Below are positions 33,960 to 44,907 of a stretch of DNA of 64,000 nucleotides, piece by piece (within the stretch, counting starts at the first letter, position 1; every line of letters starts with the position of its first letter). The stretch lies in assembly GCF_007655135.1 (NCBI RefSeq), contig NW_022204322.1:1-64000 (forward strand), in the 5' to 3' direction. This DNA comes from Punica granatum (taxonomy: Eukaryota; Streptophyta; Magnoliopsida; Myrtales; Lythraceae). The notes below the pieces were generated by a model, which saw only the letters and a program-made list of their open reading frames with translations, did not search any database and had not been told where the DNA came from. The position numbers and the translations under genes were made by a program.

Positions 33960-34926
33960 TTGCATTAATTTATGGTTTGTTTTCCCCTAATTAAAGATTT
34001 TCTCGCTAATGTCTGTGATTTCAATGAGAAAGATCTTTCTCCCAAAAGTTCAACTAAATTCGTTATTGTACTATAAGACGAGGTCATCAAAGAGGAGTCA
34101 CCGAATCAAAAAGAGTATAACATAGTGATGCACGCTCTCACTTAATAATTAAGAGATTTCAAATTTGATATTCAGTGAGATTATTTATGTTCTTTTATAT
34201 TTATATTAACTATTAGGATTTTAATTTCATTTTTTGAGTGAAAAGAATTTCTATTTCATTGTAACTTGATCATCGAGTTTCTCTCATCAGAAATCAATCA
34301 TTACAATATATACCAAAGTTTTCATAAATATAATTTCGAGTGACTTTGCATCAATAAGGCCCGTAGGTGTTAGAAAAGGCAAGACAATCAAAATGAGATC
34401 ACCGAAGATTTTCTCATGAAAAAAGGGATCACTACGTACAAGATATACTGATGTTTGTCCGAATTGAATTTCAGGATATTTTGCTTCATTAAGGAAAGGC
34501 ATTCGAATCCTATCTAGACTCTGCCTATTAGCTTATACAGCAAGGCTATGTACCAATCTCTTTTTTCCCAAAAAAAAAAGAGTTCTAAAGAAATTGCTTC
34601 AAACTAACGTGTATTTATTTTGTTTCGCTTCAGACTAACGTAGATTGATTCAAACGGTTTCGCGTTTGTTTTTCTTAAGTAATATTTCAAGTTCGAGTCT
34701 TGTGCATGAAAGAATTTACATTGAGACAACTTTACCCCTTAGAAGGCTGACTCGACTCGAATGAATTAGTTAGAGCCCACTAAACTTACGGATACTAAAA
34801 TTTACACAAAAAAAAATATCACTTCAAGATATCTTAATGGTCCTTTAACATTTTGTTGGGATTTTCTTTTCGCACAAACATTTTGTTAGGATTGGCACAT
34901 TAAAAGCAGGAAAGAGAATATATAGT
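33960..34926. other. Intergenic AT-rich stretch
   Basis: No gene is seen. It contains the SINE at 34645-34815. Confidence 0.5.
34645..34815 (+). repeat. tRNA-derived SINE, family 1, copy 7
   Basis: A plus-strand copy has B box AGTTCGAGTCTTGTG, the GACTCGACTCGAATGAATTAG body, and 3' end AAATTTACAC followed by an A-run. Confidence 0.65.
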
Positions 34927-35699
34927 GACCACAGGTTGGAGTACTTCCAAAATAATATGTGAACTTTCCATCTGTCCTCTCTTTTCCTCTCTACAGTCAA
35001 TCCAACAAACCCTAATTTCAGCAACCTTCACCGGTGCGTCCGCCTTCGGGTGGGCGCATCCAACACCACCGTCACTGGGATCGGATGACTGGGGCAGTCC
35101 TCTCTCTCTCGGCAGTTTCGTACTCGATGGTTCTGTCCCTCCTTCCTCAGACACGGAGATGGTGTTTTAGGGATTTTGGGTGTTTCAATCTTGTCACCTC
35201 AGAGACGCAGTGGCTGGTTACTCTCGCCGACAACCTTCAGATGTGGTGGCAGATCTGGGTGGTGGGCTCGCCGATTTTTCATAGACCCAATTCCAGACTC
35301 GTCTGTGGCCTTCCGCGACAGTCTCCTCCTTGAAGACGCTCTCGGTGGGCTCCTCAACATCGGTAGGCTCACTACAGGAATTCACTCCTATAGTGATGGC
35401 AACTGAGACAAAAAACTCCATCCCCACATGATATAGAGATGGACCTTTTCGTCGCAGAAGATTCTCTGAAAAAGACTTGCTGCAAAATAGTGAGACGAAA
35501 TTTCCGTCTCATCCTTGATCGAGACAGAAGTTTGAGAGGGAATTTTCTGTTTCAACTTGATAGATGGAATAAACCATCTCAATTTTTATCTCACGATTGA
35601 GAAAAAATGAGAGACCGAGTTTTTTGTCTCGCCATTAGAGAGGAAAAATTTTGTCTTTCTCTTTATCTTAATCCTTGATACCCAAATCCGTAGAAAAAT

Positions 35700-35875
35700 G
35701 TAAAAGAAAAAAAAAAGGGGTTGCCCAAACCTGGAGAGGCCACAGGCTTTTGTGCGGCCATCACTTACACAAGGGGTGCAATGCACCCTGTCTCTTTAAT
35801 TTTGTGCATTTCGCAATCGCGGAAACTCGAATCAAGGTCTTCATCTTAGCGCACATGCATGTTACCACCTAGACT
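35700..35875 (-). repeat. tRNA-derived SINE, family 2
   Basis: On the minus strand GTCTAGGTGGTAAC (A-box-like) and GACCTTGATTCGAGTTTC (B-box-like) are followed by GGCCTCTCCAGG and a terminal T/A-rich tail. It differs from SINE family 1. Confidence 0.6.
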
Positions 35876-36037
35876 ACTCTCATTTATTGTTACCTTTTAA
35901 CATTTCATTATTTTTATTATACATGTACAAGTTTTCATTCTAAAACTAATATTTATTTTTATATTGCTTATTTGTTAAATACCACCGACTGATTTTATAT
36001 CTCCACTCTTATTGTAGTTCGTACCTTTTTTTCCTAA

Positions 36038-36471
36038 GAGTTAATTACCTAAAAAAGCACGACATTTGCACTTTTTTGCTATATATAGCACGACTTTTAA
36101 AAAATAGCATAGAAAGACACGACATTTGTACCTTTTTAAAAAAAATATAGCAGGACCTTTAGAGAATAGCACAGAAAAACATGACTTTTATACTTTATCC
36201 CCAAATATAGCACGACCTTAAAAATAATCTAGAAAGGCACGACCTTCAAGTTTAACTGCGCTTCTAGCACGTTAAAAAAGAAGATCGAGCCTAAAGGTCA
36301 TGTCTTTTTGTGCTATTTTTTTAAAGGTCATGTTATATTTAAGAAAATGTAAAAGTCATGCAATTTTTGTCATACTCTCCAAAGGTCGTGCTATATTTGA
36401 GAAAAAATATATAAGTCATGTCTTTCTATGGTATTTTTTTTAAAGGTCGTGCTTTTTTAGATAATTAACCC
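36038..36471. mobile_element. Mutator-like MITE with long inverted ends
   Basis: The left end GAGTTAATTACCTAAAAAAG and right end reverse-complementing to GGGTTAATTATCTAAAAAAG form inverted repeats. The whole interior is built of GCACGACCTTT / AAAGGTCGTGC repeats at about 55-60 bp spacing. An exact target duplication could not be fixed. Confidence 0.65.
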
Positions 36472-38399
36472 GTTTTCTAATAATATTTATCTCTTGTTTA
36501 TCATTTATTTATCTACAAAACTTATAAAGTACAATCGATATTCATCATATTTATTTTGATAATATTTTAAACTTTGATATACTTTTCTTATATTTCATAT
36601 TTGTATACCTTGCCATTTGTGATGTCATTTACAGTCAACATTAAAACCAATAGGAGCAATTAGTAACTTGTTAGATGCATTTACTATGCAAGTGATTTTT
36701 TTTAAGCGTGAAATCCTAAGAAACTTTCGGGTTTTAGAGAAGAAGAGGAAGAAGATTCGAAATGAAAAAAGGGGGAAAAAAGGAAAGATAATTATTCAAA
36801 TTTATAAATAGTATCTAGATCATAGAAACGAAAATTTGACGGAGAAATTTTCATCTCATGTGGATAGAAATGGGAATTTGAGACAATTTTTTTTTGTCTC
36901 ATTCCCCTCGAGACGAAATTTTCCATCTTGTGTTTTGTCTCAAGCTAGAGACGGAAAAGGAGACTACATATTCCGTCTCGCATCAGTGAGAGATATAAAA
37001 TTTTGTCTCATCAAATTATGAAAAGAAGTTTTCTATCTACTAATATGTCTCAAAAAGAGATAGAATTTTACGTCTTGTTTTCCGTCTCAAAGTTGCAACG
37101 CATATTGAGACGGAAAACCTCGTCTCACCGAATAACGAGATAGACAAATTCGTCTCAAACTAGAGATGGAAAAGCATATAGACTTTTTCGTCCTCAGATA
37201 GCGTGAGATGCAATTGAGACAAATATTTCCATCTCTTCATAGTTAGAGACGGAAGTGGTCGTCCTCGTGTTCTTCTCGTAATTTTAGACGAATTATGAGA
37301 CGAAAATTCCCCCCTGTATCATTGAAATAGAATTTTCCGTCTCAAATTCTTTTTTAGCTTGAGACGAAGACATGCTCATCTCAAATTTCCTTCTCTACTT
37401 GGCTTATTTCCTTGTAATGGCTCCTCCACAGTGGGCTCATCAACAATCTGTGGCAGAGGCGGTCTTTGACGGTGTCCCGATGATCGTAGTAGGCCTCCTT
37501 CCCTTCCTATCCATTTTTGTGTTGTGTGTGGTGTCAACCTCCCGCTCCCTGCCAGTGGTCGCACATTCTCCCCCTCTAGTAAGATCTAGGGCGAAGAGTG
37601 GAGTCGTCAGCCTGCGTTTCCCCTAATTGGTTTGATTTGATTCGACCCTAAACCGCTCCAATCCAATCCAATCCAACTTCGGTGATTCCGAGCCGATCCG
37701 ATCATCCATTGCTTACTGTCATCTCCCCTGCCTAGCGCCGCCACTTGTCTGATTGACCCTTCCCTCCCCTCCCCTCCAATGGCGACTTCTTGTCTACGGC
37801 TTCTCCGACCCTATGATATTATCCTCGCCCACCTCGATACGCAATCTCACTGCCAGTCCTTTAGTCCTACTTCCTGACTTCAAAGACGACTTTGCGGCTT
37901 GCCTCTTCATGTTGGTCTTTACAGGTCTCAGCTCCCCTATTGTGATCGCTGGTTTGAACTGATCAAGGGGCCTTGAGCTTCCTTGGTTTGATCACTTAGG
38001 GATTAAGTAGACTAATTATGTCTATTGGCTGCAATTGTAAGTGAGATCTTGCGCTCGGATACCAGCACGAGACATCCTGACTATCCCACTTTATTATGGA
38101 GTAGAATTTCATCGTGAATTTAGGATGTTCTCCTTCCTGATTACTATCGGAGTCCATGATGAAATTTTAGTTACTAAGTAGTGATCGAAGCTCACGATTC
38201 AAGATAGCAAACTACAATTGTATTCGATCATCTCTTTTTTTTTTTTTCTGATTTTCCTTTGTAGTTTGCCCCTATGGATAGACTGTTTGTTCCGCTCTTG
38301 TAATCTCCAATTGGACATTTTACCTTGTATATATTTTAGTTGTGGATTAATAAAGGATTCACTTAACTACTTGAGAAAAAAAAAGACCACAGGTTGGAG

Positions 38400-38789
38400 C
38401 AAAAAATATCCTGTTAATTTTCATTTTCGGTGTACATAATGGGCCAAAAACCAAGAGCGCAAATTAAACAACGCAAAAGACGAGAAACTGAAATGCCCCT
38501 AAAATATCACCTCACAATAAATAGAAAAGATTTGAGGACCTGAAATCTTGAAAGACTGAGTGTCGCCCTTCGAGCAATAACAAGCACAAACATTACCTTC
38601 GCCATAAGCGTGTCGTCCCAAGAGTACTTCCCAAACTTCTACTAATGTCAAAATGTAGCTTGAGAATAACTAGAGCATACCAACCGGTGCCAAATCATGG
38701 TTAACTCCACTTTGTCTTGTTCTATCCAAGAATAGGGAATTATGGTGGGCCAATCGCCATCAGAGATCGGCATGGATTCACGCAAGAGG
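38400..38789. other. Intergenic stretch
   Basis: No gene or clear repeat is recognised. Confidence 0.4.
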
Positions 38790-39030
38790 TTGGACTTGTC
38801 GAGCCCCAGTTGGGAGTCAGGGCTAGGGGAACCCCTCCGATGAGCCAATGGCTCGGCAAGCCCTAGCCGTGGGTTATGGGGCTCCAGAAGCCCCAGTTCT
38901 GGCTACTAGGGCTCGGTGAGCCCCAACCGTGGCTTGTCGGGCTCAGCAAGCGCTATGTTATGGGAATTAGGGCCTGTCAAAGCCCTAGTTGGGTGTTGAG
39001 GCTCATTCAGACTCGAGCCTCAGCCGCAAT
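38790..39030. repeat. GC-rich degenerate minisatellite
   Basis: Units of about 30-36 bp around GGGCTCGGCAAGCCCTAGCC and TGGGTTATG are repeated with variation, in contrast to the AT-rich surroundings. Stop codons argue against coding. Confidence 0.55.
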
Positions 39031-39257
39031 GCCGGGAGTTCAATAGGCCGCCTCCATTTAGGGCTTGGGCCTACCAGCATTAATCAGCCCAATTATCACC
39101 AGCCAGGAATAGGTAGCGTTATATAAATTTTGTTCTACCAATAACTGTCACATGGATGAACTCCTATCTCTTAATTAGGTTTGCTTTAATGCATGCATAC
39201 ATTAAAAAATATTCATGGGTGTTGACGAAAGAACAGACGACAAACATGGAATTGATA

Positions 39258-39284
39258 CTAGTGTTCAATCTCGTGCAATGCACG
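39258..39284 (-). mobile_element. Helitron-like 3' terminus
   Basis: On the minus strand the hairpin CGTGC-ATT-GCACG (39272-39284) is followed after 10 nt by CTAG (39258-39261) and a flanking T. The element would extend to the right, but its TC end was not identified. Confidence 0.55.
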
Positions 39285-40600
39285 GGTTCGTGTTCATATC
39301 TTTATATTTTGTAGGAATAATAATTATTATAGTTTAAGATATTAATTTACTTATTAGTATTAATTTTATTATTGAAAATAAAAGTCCTCAAAAATCAATT
39401 TTTAAAAATAATTTTCAAAAAATGCTTTTGAATACTTCAATAATAATTTTATAATCAACGCTCTTATTAGGTCTTGTAAATTTATTTAATTTCTTTCACA
39501 ATTTTTGTTTGTATTATATATGATTATATTATTTTATGTATTTTTATTGTTATATATTATTTTCCTACTTATGGAATCTTTCTTTTGGATAAAGATTGTT
39601 GTTATTTTACATAATGAGACATTATATGCGTTTTTTATATATGTATATTAATTCTATTTTTCATATATATACTTTTTATATATTTCTTATTGTTCTACAA
39701 TTTATTAAAAGGTGATAATTTCTATGATTCATTATTTTTATTTTTAACACGTTAAATTTTACTTTTTAATATGCTTGTACATATATATGTGTAGCTTTTA
39801 TCATAAATTATATATACGTTTCATTAATTTTAGTAGGACTATCAAATTTTTTATATCAACTTCTATAAGCTAGGCTCAATTTTTATAATGTCAAGTTAAA
39901 CTAATTGTTTATATACATTTATCACTTATATATAATTAAGAAATTTCAACAAAGATTTTATGTAAATTGTATTTAGTAAGAAATTTTGGTACATGTAATT
40001 GCATTTATCAAATACTTTTAATTATTATTTTTTGTTTTTTAATTCTTTCCATATTCTATTAATTTTATTTTAGTTATTACATAGTGAGTAGGAGATTTAG
40101 ATACATTAATTGCATTTATTAAAATTTTTAATTATTATCTTTTTTAATTTTCTTTTTCCATATTTTAAAATTTTATTTTAAGCATTTATTATGTAAATTT
40201 TAGTTATATATAGATTTGAGAATTGAAGGATCTTATTTATTATTAGGACATAAATCAAGCTATTTCTTTAGTAAGTTTATGTCGATGCAATTCATTGCAT
40301 CGATTAATGAGAATTGAAGAAGGGCAATAAAATCTAACCCGATATTTACATCTATATATAAATCAATGATAATCCTGACCACAATTAAAGTGAATCCGTT
40401 ATGGTACCACAAAAATAGAAATAAACATATACACATCAAATTAAATTCCATGTGTAGGTTATTCCAATCTAGAGTCGTTTCCAAAAGTTTTGCTACACAT
40501 GAAATTATACCAACCATTTCCCACTTCCCTTTCCTTAAAATTTATGGTCTCTACACTTATGACGACCCACATTTTCTAACTTTCCCTATTTGATTTCCCT
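39285..40600. other. AT-rich stretch upstream of the expansin
   Basis: This is very AT-rich, with no gene. It may be Helitron interior. A 20-bp palindrome, CGATGCAATTCATTGCATCG, lies at about 40283-40302. The final few hundred bases are probably expansin promoter. Confidence 0.5.
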
Positions 40601-40607
40601 TGTGGTC

Positions 40608-40615
40608 TTTAAATA
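40608..40615 (+). promoter_or_regulatory. Putative TATA box of the expansin gene
   Basis: TTTAAATA lies about 85 bp before the ATG at 40697. It is the best TATA-like match in the proximal region. Confidence 0.45.
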
Positions 40616-40696
40616 CAATCCCTCCAACCTCTTGTTGTGGCAAATTCAGTATAACTTTCTCTTATACTCTCATCGTACTCCTTTGGTCATATCGCC

Positions 40697-42365
40697 ATGC
40701 AATCCTTCGTAAGCATAATCTTCTCTCCAATGGATTCTCATCGACTGTCTTTGCTCGTGTTGTCCATGGTTGCGGCAGTTACAGGACTCGACACAAATTG
40801 GCATGATGCTCATGCAACGTTCTACGGGGACATGAAGGGTGGAGAAACCATGCGTAAGTCAAATAGATGCTATATGATTACGGCGGTTTCACAATATATT
40901 GACGTGGAATTTTAAAAATTAAATGAAATATTAAAAATAATAGAAATAGACCAGAATGGAGGGTCGAGGGAGGGGAGGGAGCGTGGCCGCCGGCGAGGCT
41001 ACGATCCATCAAGAACCCACTGGATTCTCAATTTGGGGGTCGGTTTGCCTCGCCACGCCTCCAGCAGCCTCACCGAGCCGGCTGGTCCTCCACCCCAACC
41101 AAACAAAATCACCAGTGCTCGTTTTGATTTTTTAGTATTTGATTGTCTATTTTCAGATGCCATGTGAGCAAAAAATGCCACACGGAATGAGCCACGTGAG
41201 CATTTAAATGTCAAATTAATAGTTTTGCTTTTAAAAAATGTAATGTTGTCATTTTTAAAATCAAAATTCAAACTTTTGATTTTATTTGAGAAAACTCCTA
41301 ATGTGGTCATTTTTTGGGCAAATTACCCAATTTAGAATGATGATGAATAATCTGCTTGTATTTGAACATTAACATTGTCGTAATTGCAGATGTATGTCAG
41401 CCTGTCAGGTCTTAAGTGTACTTTACAATTTCATACCATGTAATATATAGATCCAAGTCTGGAGCACACTCAATTGGAAAAATATCTTTTTCCGAAGGGA
41501 AGATAATTATTTTCCAGATTTCTGCTTTTGTTTTGTCCAAAAAATGAAAATAAAAATAGTAATAAACATCTTCAAATATATTTTGCTTTTACTTCTTCTT
41601 TTTTTTTTTTGGTTGAGGAAAGAAAATATACTTTTTACTTAAATAAAAGAATTAAAATATGGAAATAATTAAAGAACTGAGACCCATTAAATTGATTTTT
41701 GATTGAATTTCTAACATATATACTTTGCGAGTTGTATATTCACAGAAGGAGCTTGTGGCTACGGAGATTTATTCAGGCAAGGGTACGGCTTGGAAACAAC
41801 TGCCCTAAGCACTGCCCTCTTCAACGATGGCCAAGCTTGCGGAGCTTGTTTCGAGATCGTATGCGCCAACAATCCTCAGTGGTGCATCAAAGGGGCCGGG
41901 TCGATTATCGTGACTGCAACCAATTTCTGCCCTCCGAACTACTCGAAGCCTAACGATAACTGGTGCAACCCTCCACTGAAACACTTTGACCTCTCCATGC
42001 CCATGTTCACGAAGCTCGCCTACTACAAGGCTGGGATCACCCCTGTCAAGTACCGGCGAACCCCGTGCAAGAAGCAGGGAGGGATCAAGTTCGAGTTCAG
42101 GGGGAACCCGTACTGGACCCTTGTATTGGTGTACAATGTCGCCGGGGCTGGAGATGTGACGAATGTCAAGATCAAGGGGTCAAAAACTGGCTGGATTCAG
42201 ATGTCGCGGAACTGGGGCCAGAACTGGCAGACCGGGACCATCCTGACGGGGCAAAGCCTATCATTCCAGTTGACCGACAGCGACCGGAATACTGTTGAAA
42301 TCAACAACGTCGCCCCATCGAACTGGCAATTCGGCCAGATTTATGATGGGCGGAAGAACTTCTAG
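40697..42365 (+). CDS. Alpha-expansin (EXPA), two exons
   Basis: Joining 40697-40853 and 41746-42365 gives 258 residues, the usual EXPA length. Expansins are secreted wall proteins that loosen cellulose-xyloglucan contacts without hydrolysis. An N-terminal hydrophobic leader ([14 protein letters not shown]) precedes mature [11 protein letters not shown]. The junction codon makes [11 protein letters not shown], as expected for EXPA. The first domain has [12 protein letters not shown] and the HFD signature at HFDLSMPMF. The second (CBM63-like) has [30 protein letters not shown] and [13 protein letters not shown]. The last features recall the divergent Arabidopsis EXPA22-26 group, from memory. 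No stop or frameshift is seen. A second ATG at codon 12 is an alternative start. Only one intron is present; many EXPA genes have two. Confidence 0.92.
40854..41745 (+). other. Expansin intron (892 bp)
   Basis: Donor GTAAGTC follows ATGC, and acceptor TATTCACAG precedes AAGGAGCTTG. It sits at the conserved EXPA position before GACGYG. The intron is long because of inserted repeat material at about 40930-41335. Confidence 0.85.
41150..41335. mobile_element. MITE-like remnant in the expansin intron
   Basis: It ends GGGCAAATTACCC, resembling a GGGTAATTTGCCC-type MITE end. The matching left end was not found. GC-rich unique sequence lies just before it. Confidence 0.35.
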
Positions 42366-43540
42366 GTTAATTAGCTAGCTAAGTGGTAGTTTTTCTGAAG
42401 CTGATGTTGAACATTTAATATGTATTATGGTTTTCTTCCGGTGAACGGTATGTTTTAGATTATTTGTCAAGAGATGAGAATTTTCCCACTTCTGGTGAAT
42501 CAGCAAAAGTGTTGGGAGGTTTATCATGTATACTGCTTCTGCATTATAAGAATAACCTTTTAAATTTCTTTCAGTGTTTTCTCTTTTTCATTTTTACTCA
42601 GTATCCGCCCTTCATTTCAGGGTAATGGCGAAAAGGAACTTATTGAGAGGATTTAGCGGTAACTCTTTTTCTTTATTACTTCGATGGAGGAATCTAATTA
42701 GGAGATGTAGACCTAAGCACTAAAATTTGTATATTTGTGTATTAATCGGGATCATTAGGCTTCCGGATACCCGGAAAAAAAAAAAGGGAGATTCTATCAA
42801 ATACAGTAAATTCACCTTGCACTCTATATTATGGCTTGAGTAGTTACCATATTATAAAGAGAGAAAAAGATAACTTTTAGGAAAACGAATAGAAATAAAG
42901 TCGTGAAATTTTGGAGGAGCAAATGGAAAAAAATTACACAAAAAATCGTGAAATTTCTGGTTGTTCTTAAATTCATCATCGACTTATTTTTTAAACCATA
43001 CTTCTAATTTGATGGGTGGCATTTCTACATGAACAATTTCGAAAATATTTTTTTTTCAATTGATGGGTGACTCTTCTACATGCCAACATTGTTCGTACTA
43101 ACTAACGTTAAAAAAGTGCAAATATTTCTCCAATTCTCAGATGGGTCCCGTGCTCTCTCTCTTCTCTTTCTTTTGCCTTCCTCATGCCCTCATATTGTCT
43201 TCTCTCTGCTTGACTCTTGGCCTTGTCCTCAACTTCGTAGCTGCAGGTAGAGGTCGAGTTTGCTCGGAAGTTGCTGCTCTTGTCGCATCAGCCGGCAGAG
43301 ACGAGAATCCAACGACGGGAAAGAACACTAGGCGTTAGAATCCGCTGGTGTTGACGAGTGGCTCAGGCTCACTCCTCGGGTTTCAGCACCCAAGTTGAGT
43401 TCGCCAATGGTGGGATTGTTGGGGGGTGGGTGACCGGCAGAGGAGTTGTATGGAGACTTGATAGCAGGGAGAGGGACACGAGAGAAAGGGGATGGGACCA
43501 ATTTGAAAATGTAATGAAGTTCGGAACTTTAAAAAAAAAA
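42366..43540. other. Expansin 3' UTR and spacer
   Basis: The first 100-200 bases are likely 3' UTR; no polyadenylation signal could be chosen. A 5'-truncated SINE family 1 end (GGCTTCCGGATACCCGG plus A-run) lies near 42755-42790. A 65-codon ORF at 43141 is not recognisable. Confidence 0.45.
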
Positions 43541-43882
43541 GGTATTTAGCTAAAATGGCCCATGGTTTGTCCGTTTTGTCAAATCTATCATATACTTTTT
43601 TTTTGTTAAATCTATCCAATGGTTTACTTTTTGCATCAAATCTATCCCGGCGTTATCTTTTCCGTCGACATCTAACGGCCGTGCTGACGTGGCGCCTACG
43701 TGGCAAGTGTGGCCCACTATCTCTCCACGTGCCACGTCAGCACGACCGTTAGATGTTGACGGAAAAGATAACACCGGGATAGATTTGATGTAAAAAGTAA
43801 ACCATGGGATAAATTTGACAAAAAAACATGGGATAAATTTGACAAAACGGACAAATCATGGGCCATTTTAGGTAAAAATCCC
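43541..43882. mobile_element. Palindromic (snap-back) MITE
   Basis: Nearly the entire 342 bp folds on itself. GCTAAAATGGCCCATGGTTT on the left pairs with the right arm near 43840-43875, and CATCTAACGGCCGTGCTGACG pairs with CGTCAGCACGACCGTTAGATG around a loop near 43700. Terminal GGTATTT/AAAATCCC ends and an A-rich target resemble Mutator-type MITEs. Confidence 0.75.
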
Positions 43883-44907
43883 TTTAAAAAAATAGTAGGG
43901 ATCCTCATCATCAGATGGATGAAAAAAAAAAAAGAATTGTACAAGATGATAGATATGAAAATGAACTAGAAGTTGACGATCGCATGATCCAAAAGATAAT
44001 TTTATGATAGATTTGAAACAAATCAAAATCCACAAATTTTTTTGTGTTACTTATTAATTTTTTTTCTTTTTGATGAAAATCCAAAAAGAATTAAGGGGGC
44101 AAATTCTACAATGAAACACCAAATTATGTTTTACGGTGGAATGCTAGTCTTTTTAGTCTTTTCGATATTAAAGACAACATTTTGACCCATAGATTTTTCA
44201 ATGACGTTACCAACCCATCGGATCACATATAAAGTAAAATAAAAGTGGAGAACCGTTTACGTGTCGATGATGTATACCTAAATATTGACCGGTTTAATAT
44301 ACCTAAGTACTGGACCCAATAAAATCCAAGTATTGATCAACAATTATAGATTTGTGATGGAATGTAACGATGTAGGGATCCATATCTATTTAGATACACT
44401 CGAATGGCCCCTTATCGTAATGACAATGTATATAACCCTATTTCAGTTCAGTATGTAATGAACTTATAATCATGGAATCGACTCGATCATCAGATTATAG
44501 ATTATAATTGTCGTGAAGAAGCTTATGAGTGATCACAACATTCTAGTTTTAGGGACCATAAATAACTCAAAGGTCGTTATGGCGTCTTACAAGTGAAAAA
44601 GTAAAAGACGCAACCTAAATTCCAAAATCGACGTTTAGGTTGGGGGCAAATAATGATCAAGTTAATTTGAAGGACATCTAAAAAACATATTGATTGGAGG
44701 AATAAAGATTAATATCATATAATATATACAAATATATTCAACTTGTGGGCAACACCTTGCCTAGTTGCATGCAAGTTGATTGATCTAACAATAAAATAAT
44801 GGAGAAAGGAAATAAAAAGAGGAGTGTGCGCACCTTCCTACGGTGAAGGGAAATAAAAACAAAAGGGAAGAAGCTCAAACAGAGACACCCTTCTCAATGA
44901 TGAGGAG
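43883..44907. other. Spacer left of the Ogre element
   Basis: No gene is seen. The stretch about 44530-44670 (GTGATCA..CTAGTTT, GGGGGCAAATAATGATCAAG) resembles 22528-22660 and may be another decayed LTR boundary with a polypurine tract. Confidence 0.4.

Larger units (their letters stand above)
35370..37419. mobile_element. Non-autonomous CACTA element, 2050 bp
   Basis: It starts CACTACAGGAATTCACTCC and ends TTCCTTGTAATG. A 3-bp target duplication GCT flanks it at 35367-35369 and 37420-37422. Both ends hold dense repeats of GAGACGGAAATTTTCGTCTC in both orientations, a typical subterminal array. No transposase is present. It splits the retroposon and carries a SINE and a foldback MITE. Confidence 0.8.
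34942..38384 (+). mobile_element. Poly(A)-tailed retroposon of unknown parent
   Basis: A 15-bp direct repeat, GACCACAGGTTGGAG, flanks it exactly (34927-34941 and 38385-38399), and an A-run ends it at 38374-38384. This is the signature of LINE-driven target-primed insertion. Without the CACTA insertion the body is about 1.39 kb. It begins with leader-like text (AAACCCTAATTTCAG) and ends with TTGTGGATTAATAAAGG, like a transcript 3' end. No LINE endonuclease or reverse transcriptase is visible. It could be a processed pseudogene or a non-autonomous LINE relative. Short open stretches do not identify the parent. Confidence 0.75.

Noticed and set aside
40283..40302. Perfect 20-bp palindrome CGATGCAATTCATTGCATCG as a Helitron end
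   Set aside because: No CTRRT follows at the usual distance, so it was not called as a terminus.
43141..43338. A 65-residue ORF with a hydrophobic start
   Set aside because: Short, followed by no recognisable exon, and without family resemblance; left as spacer.
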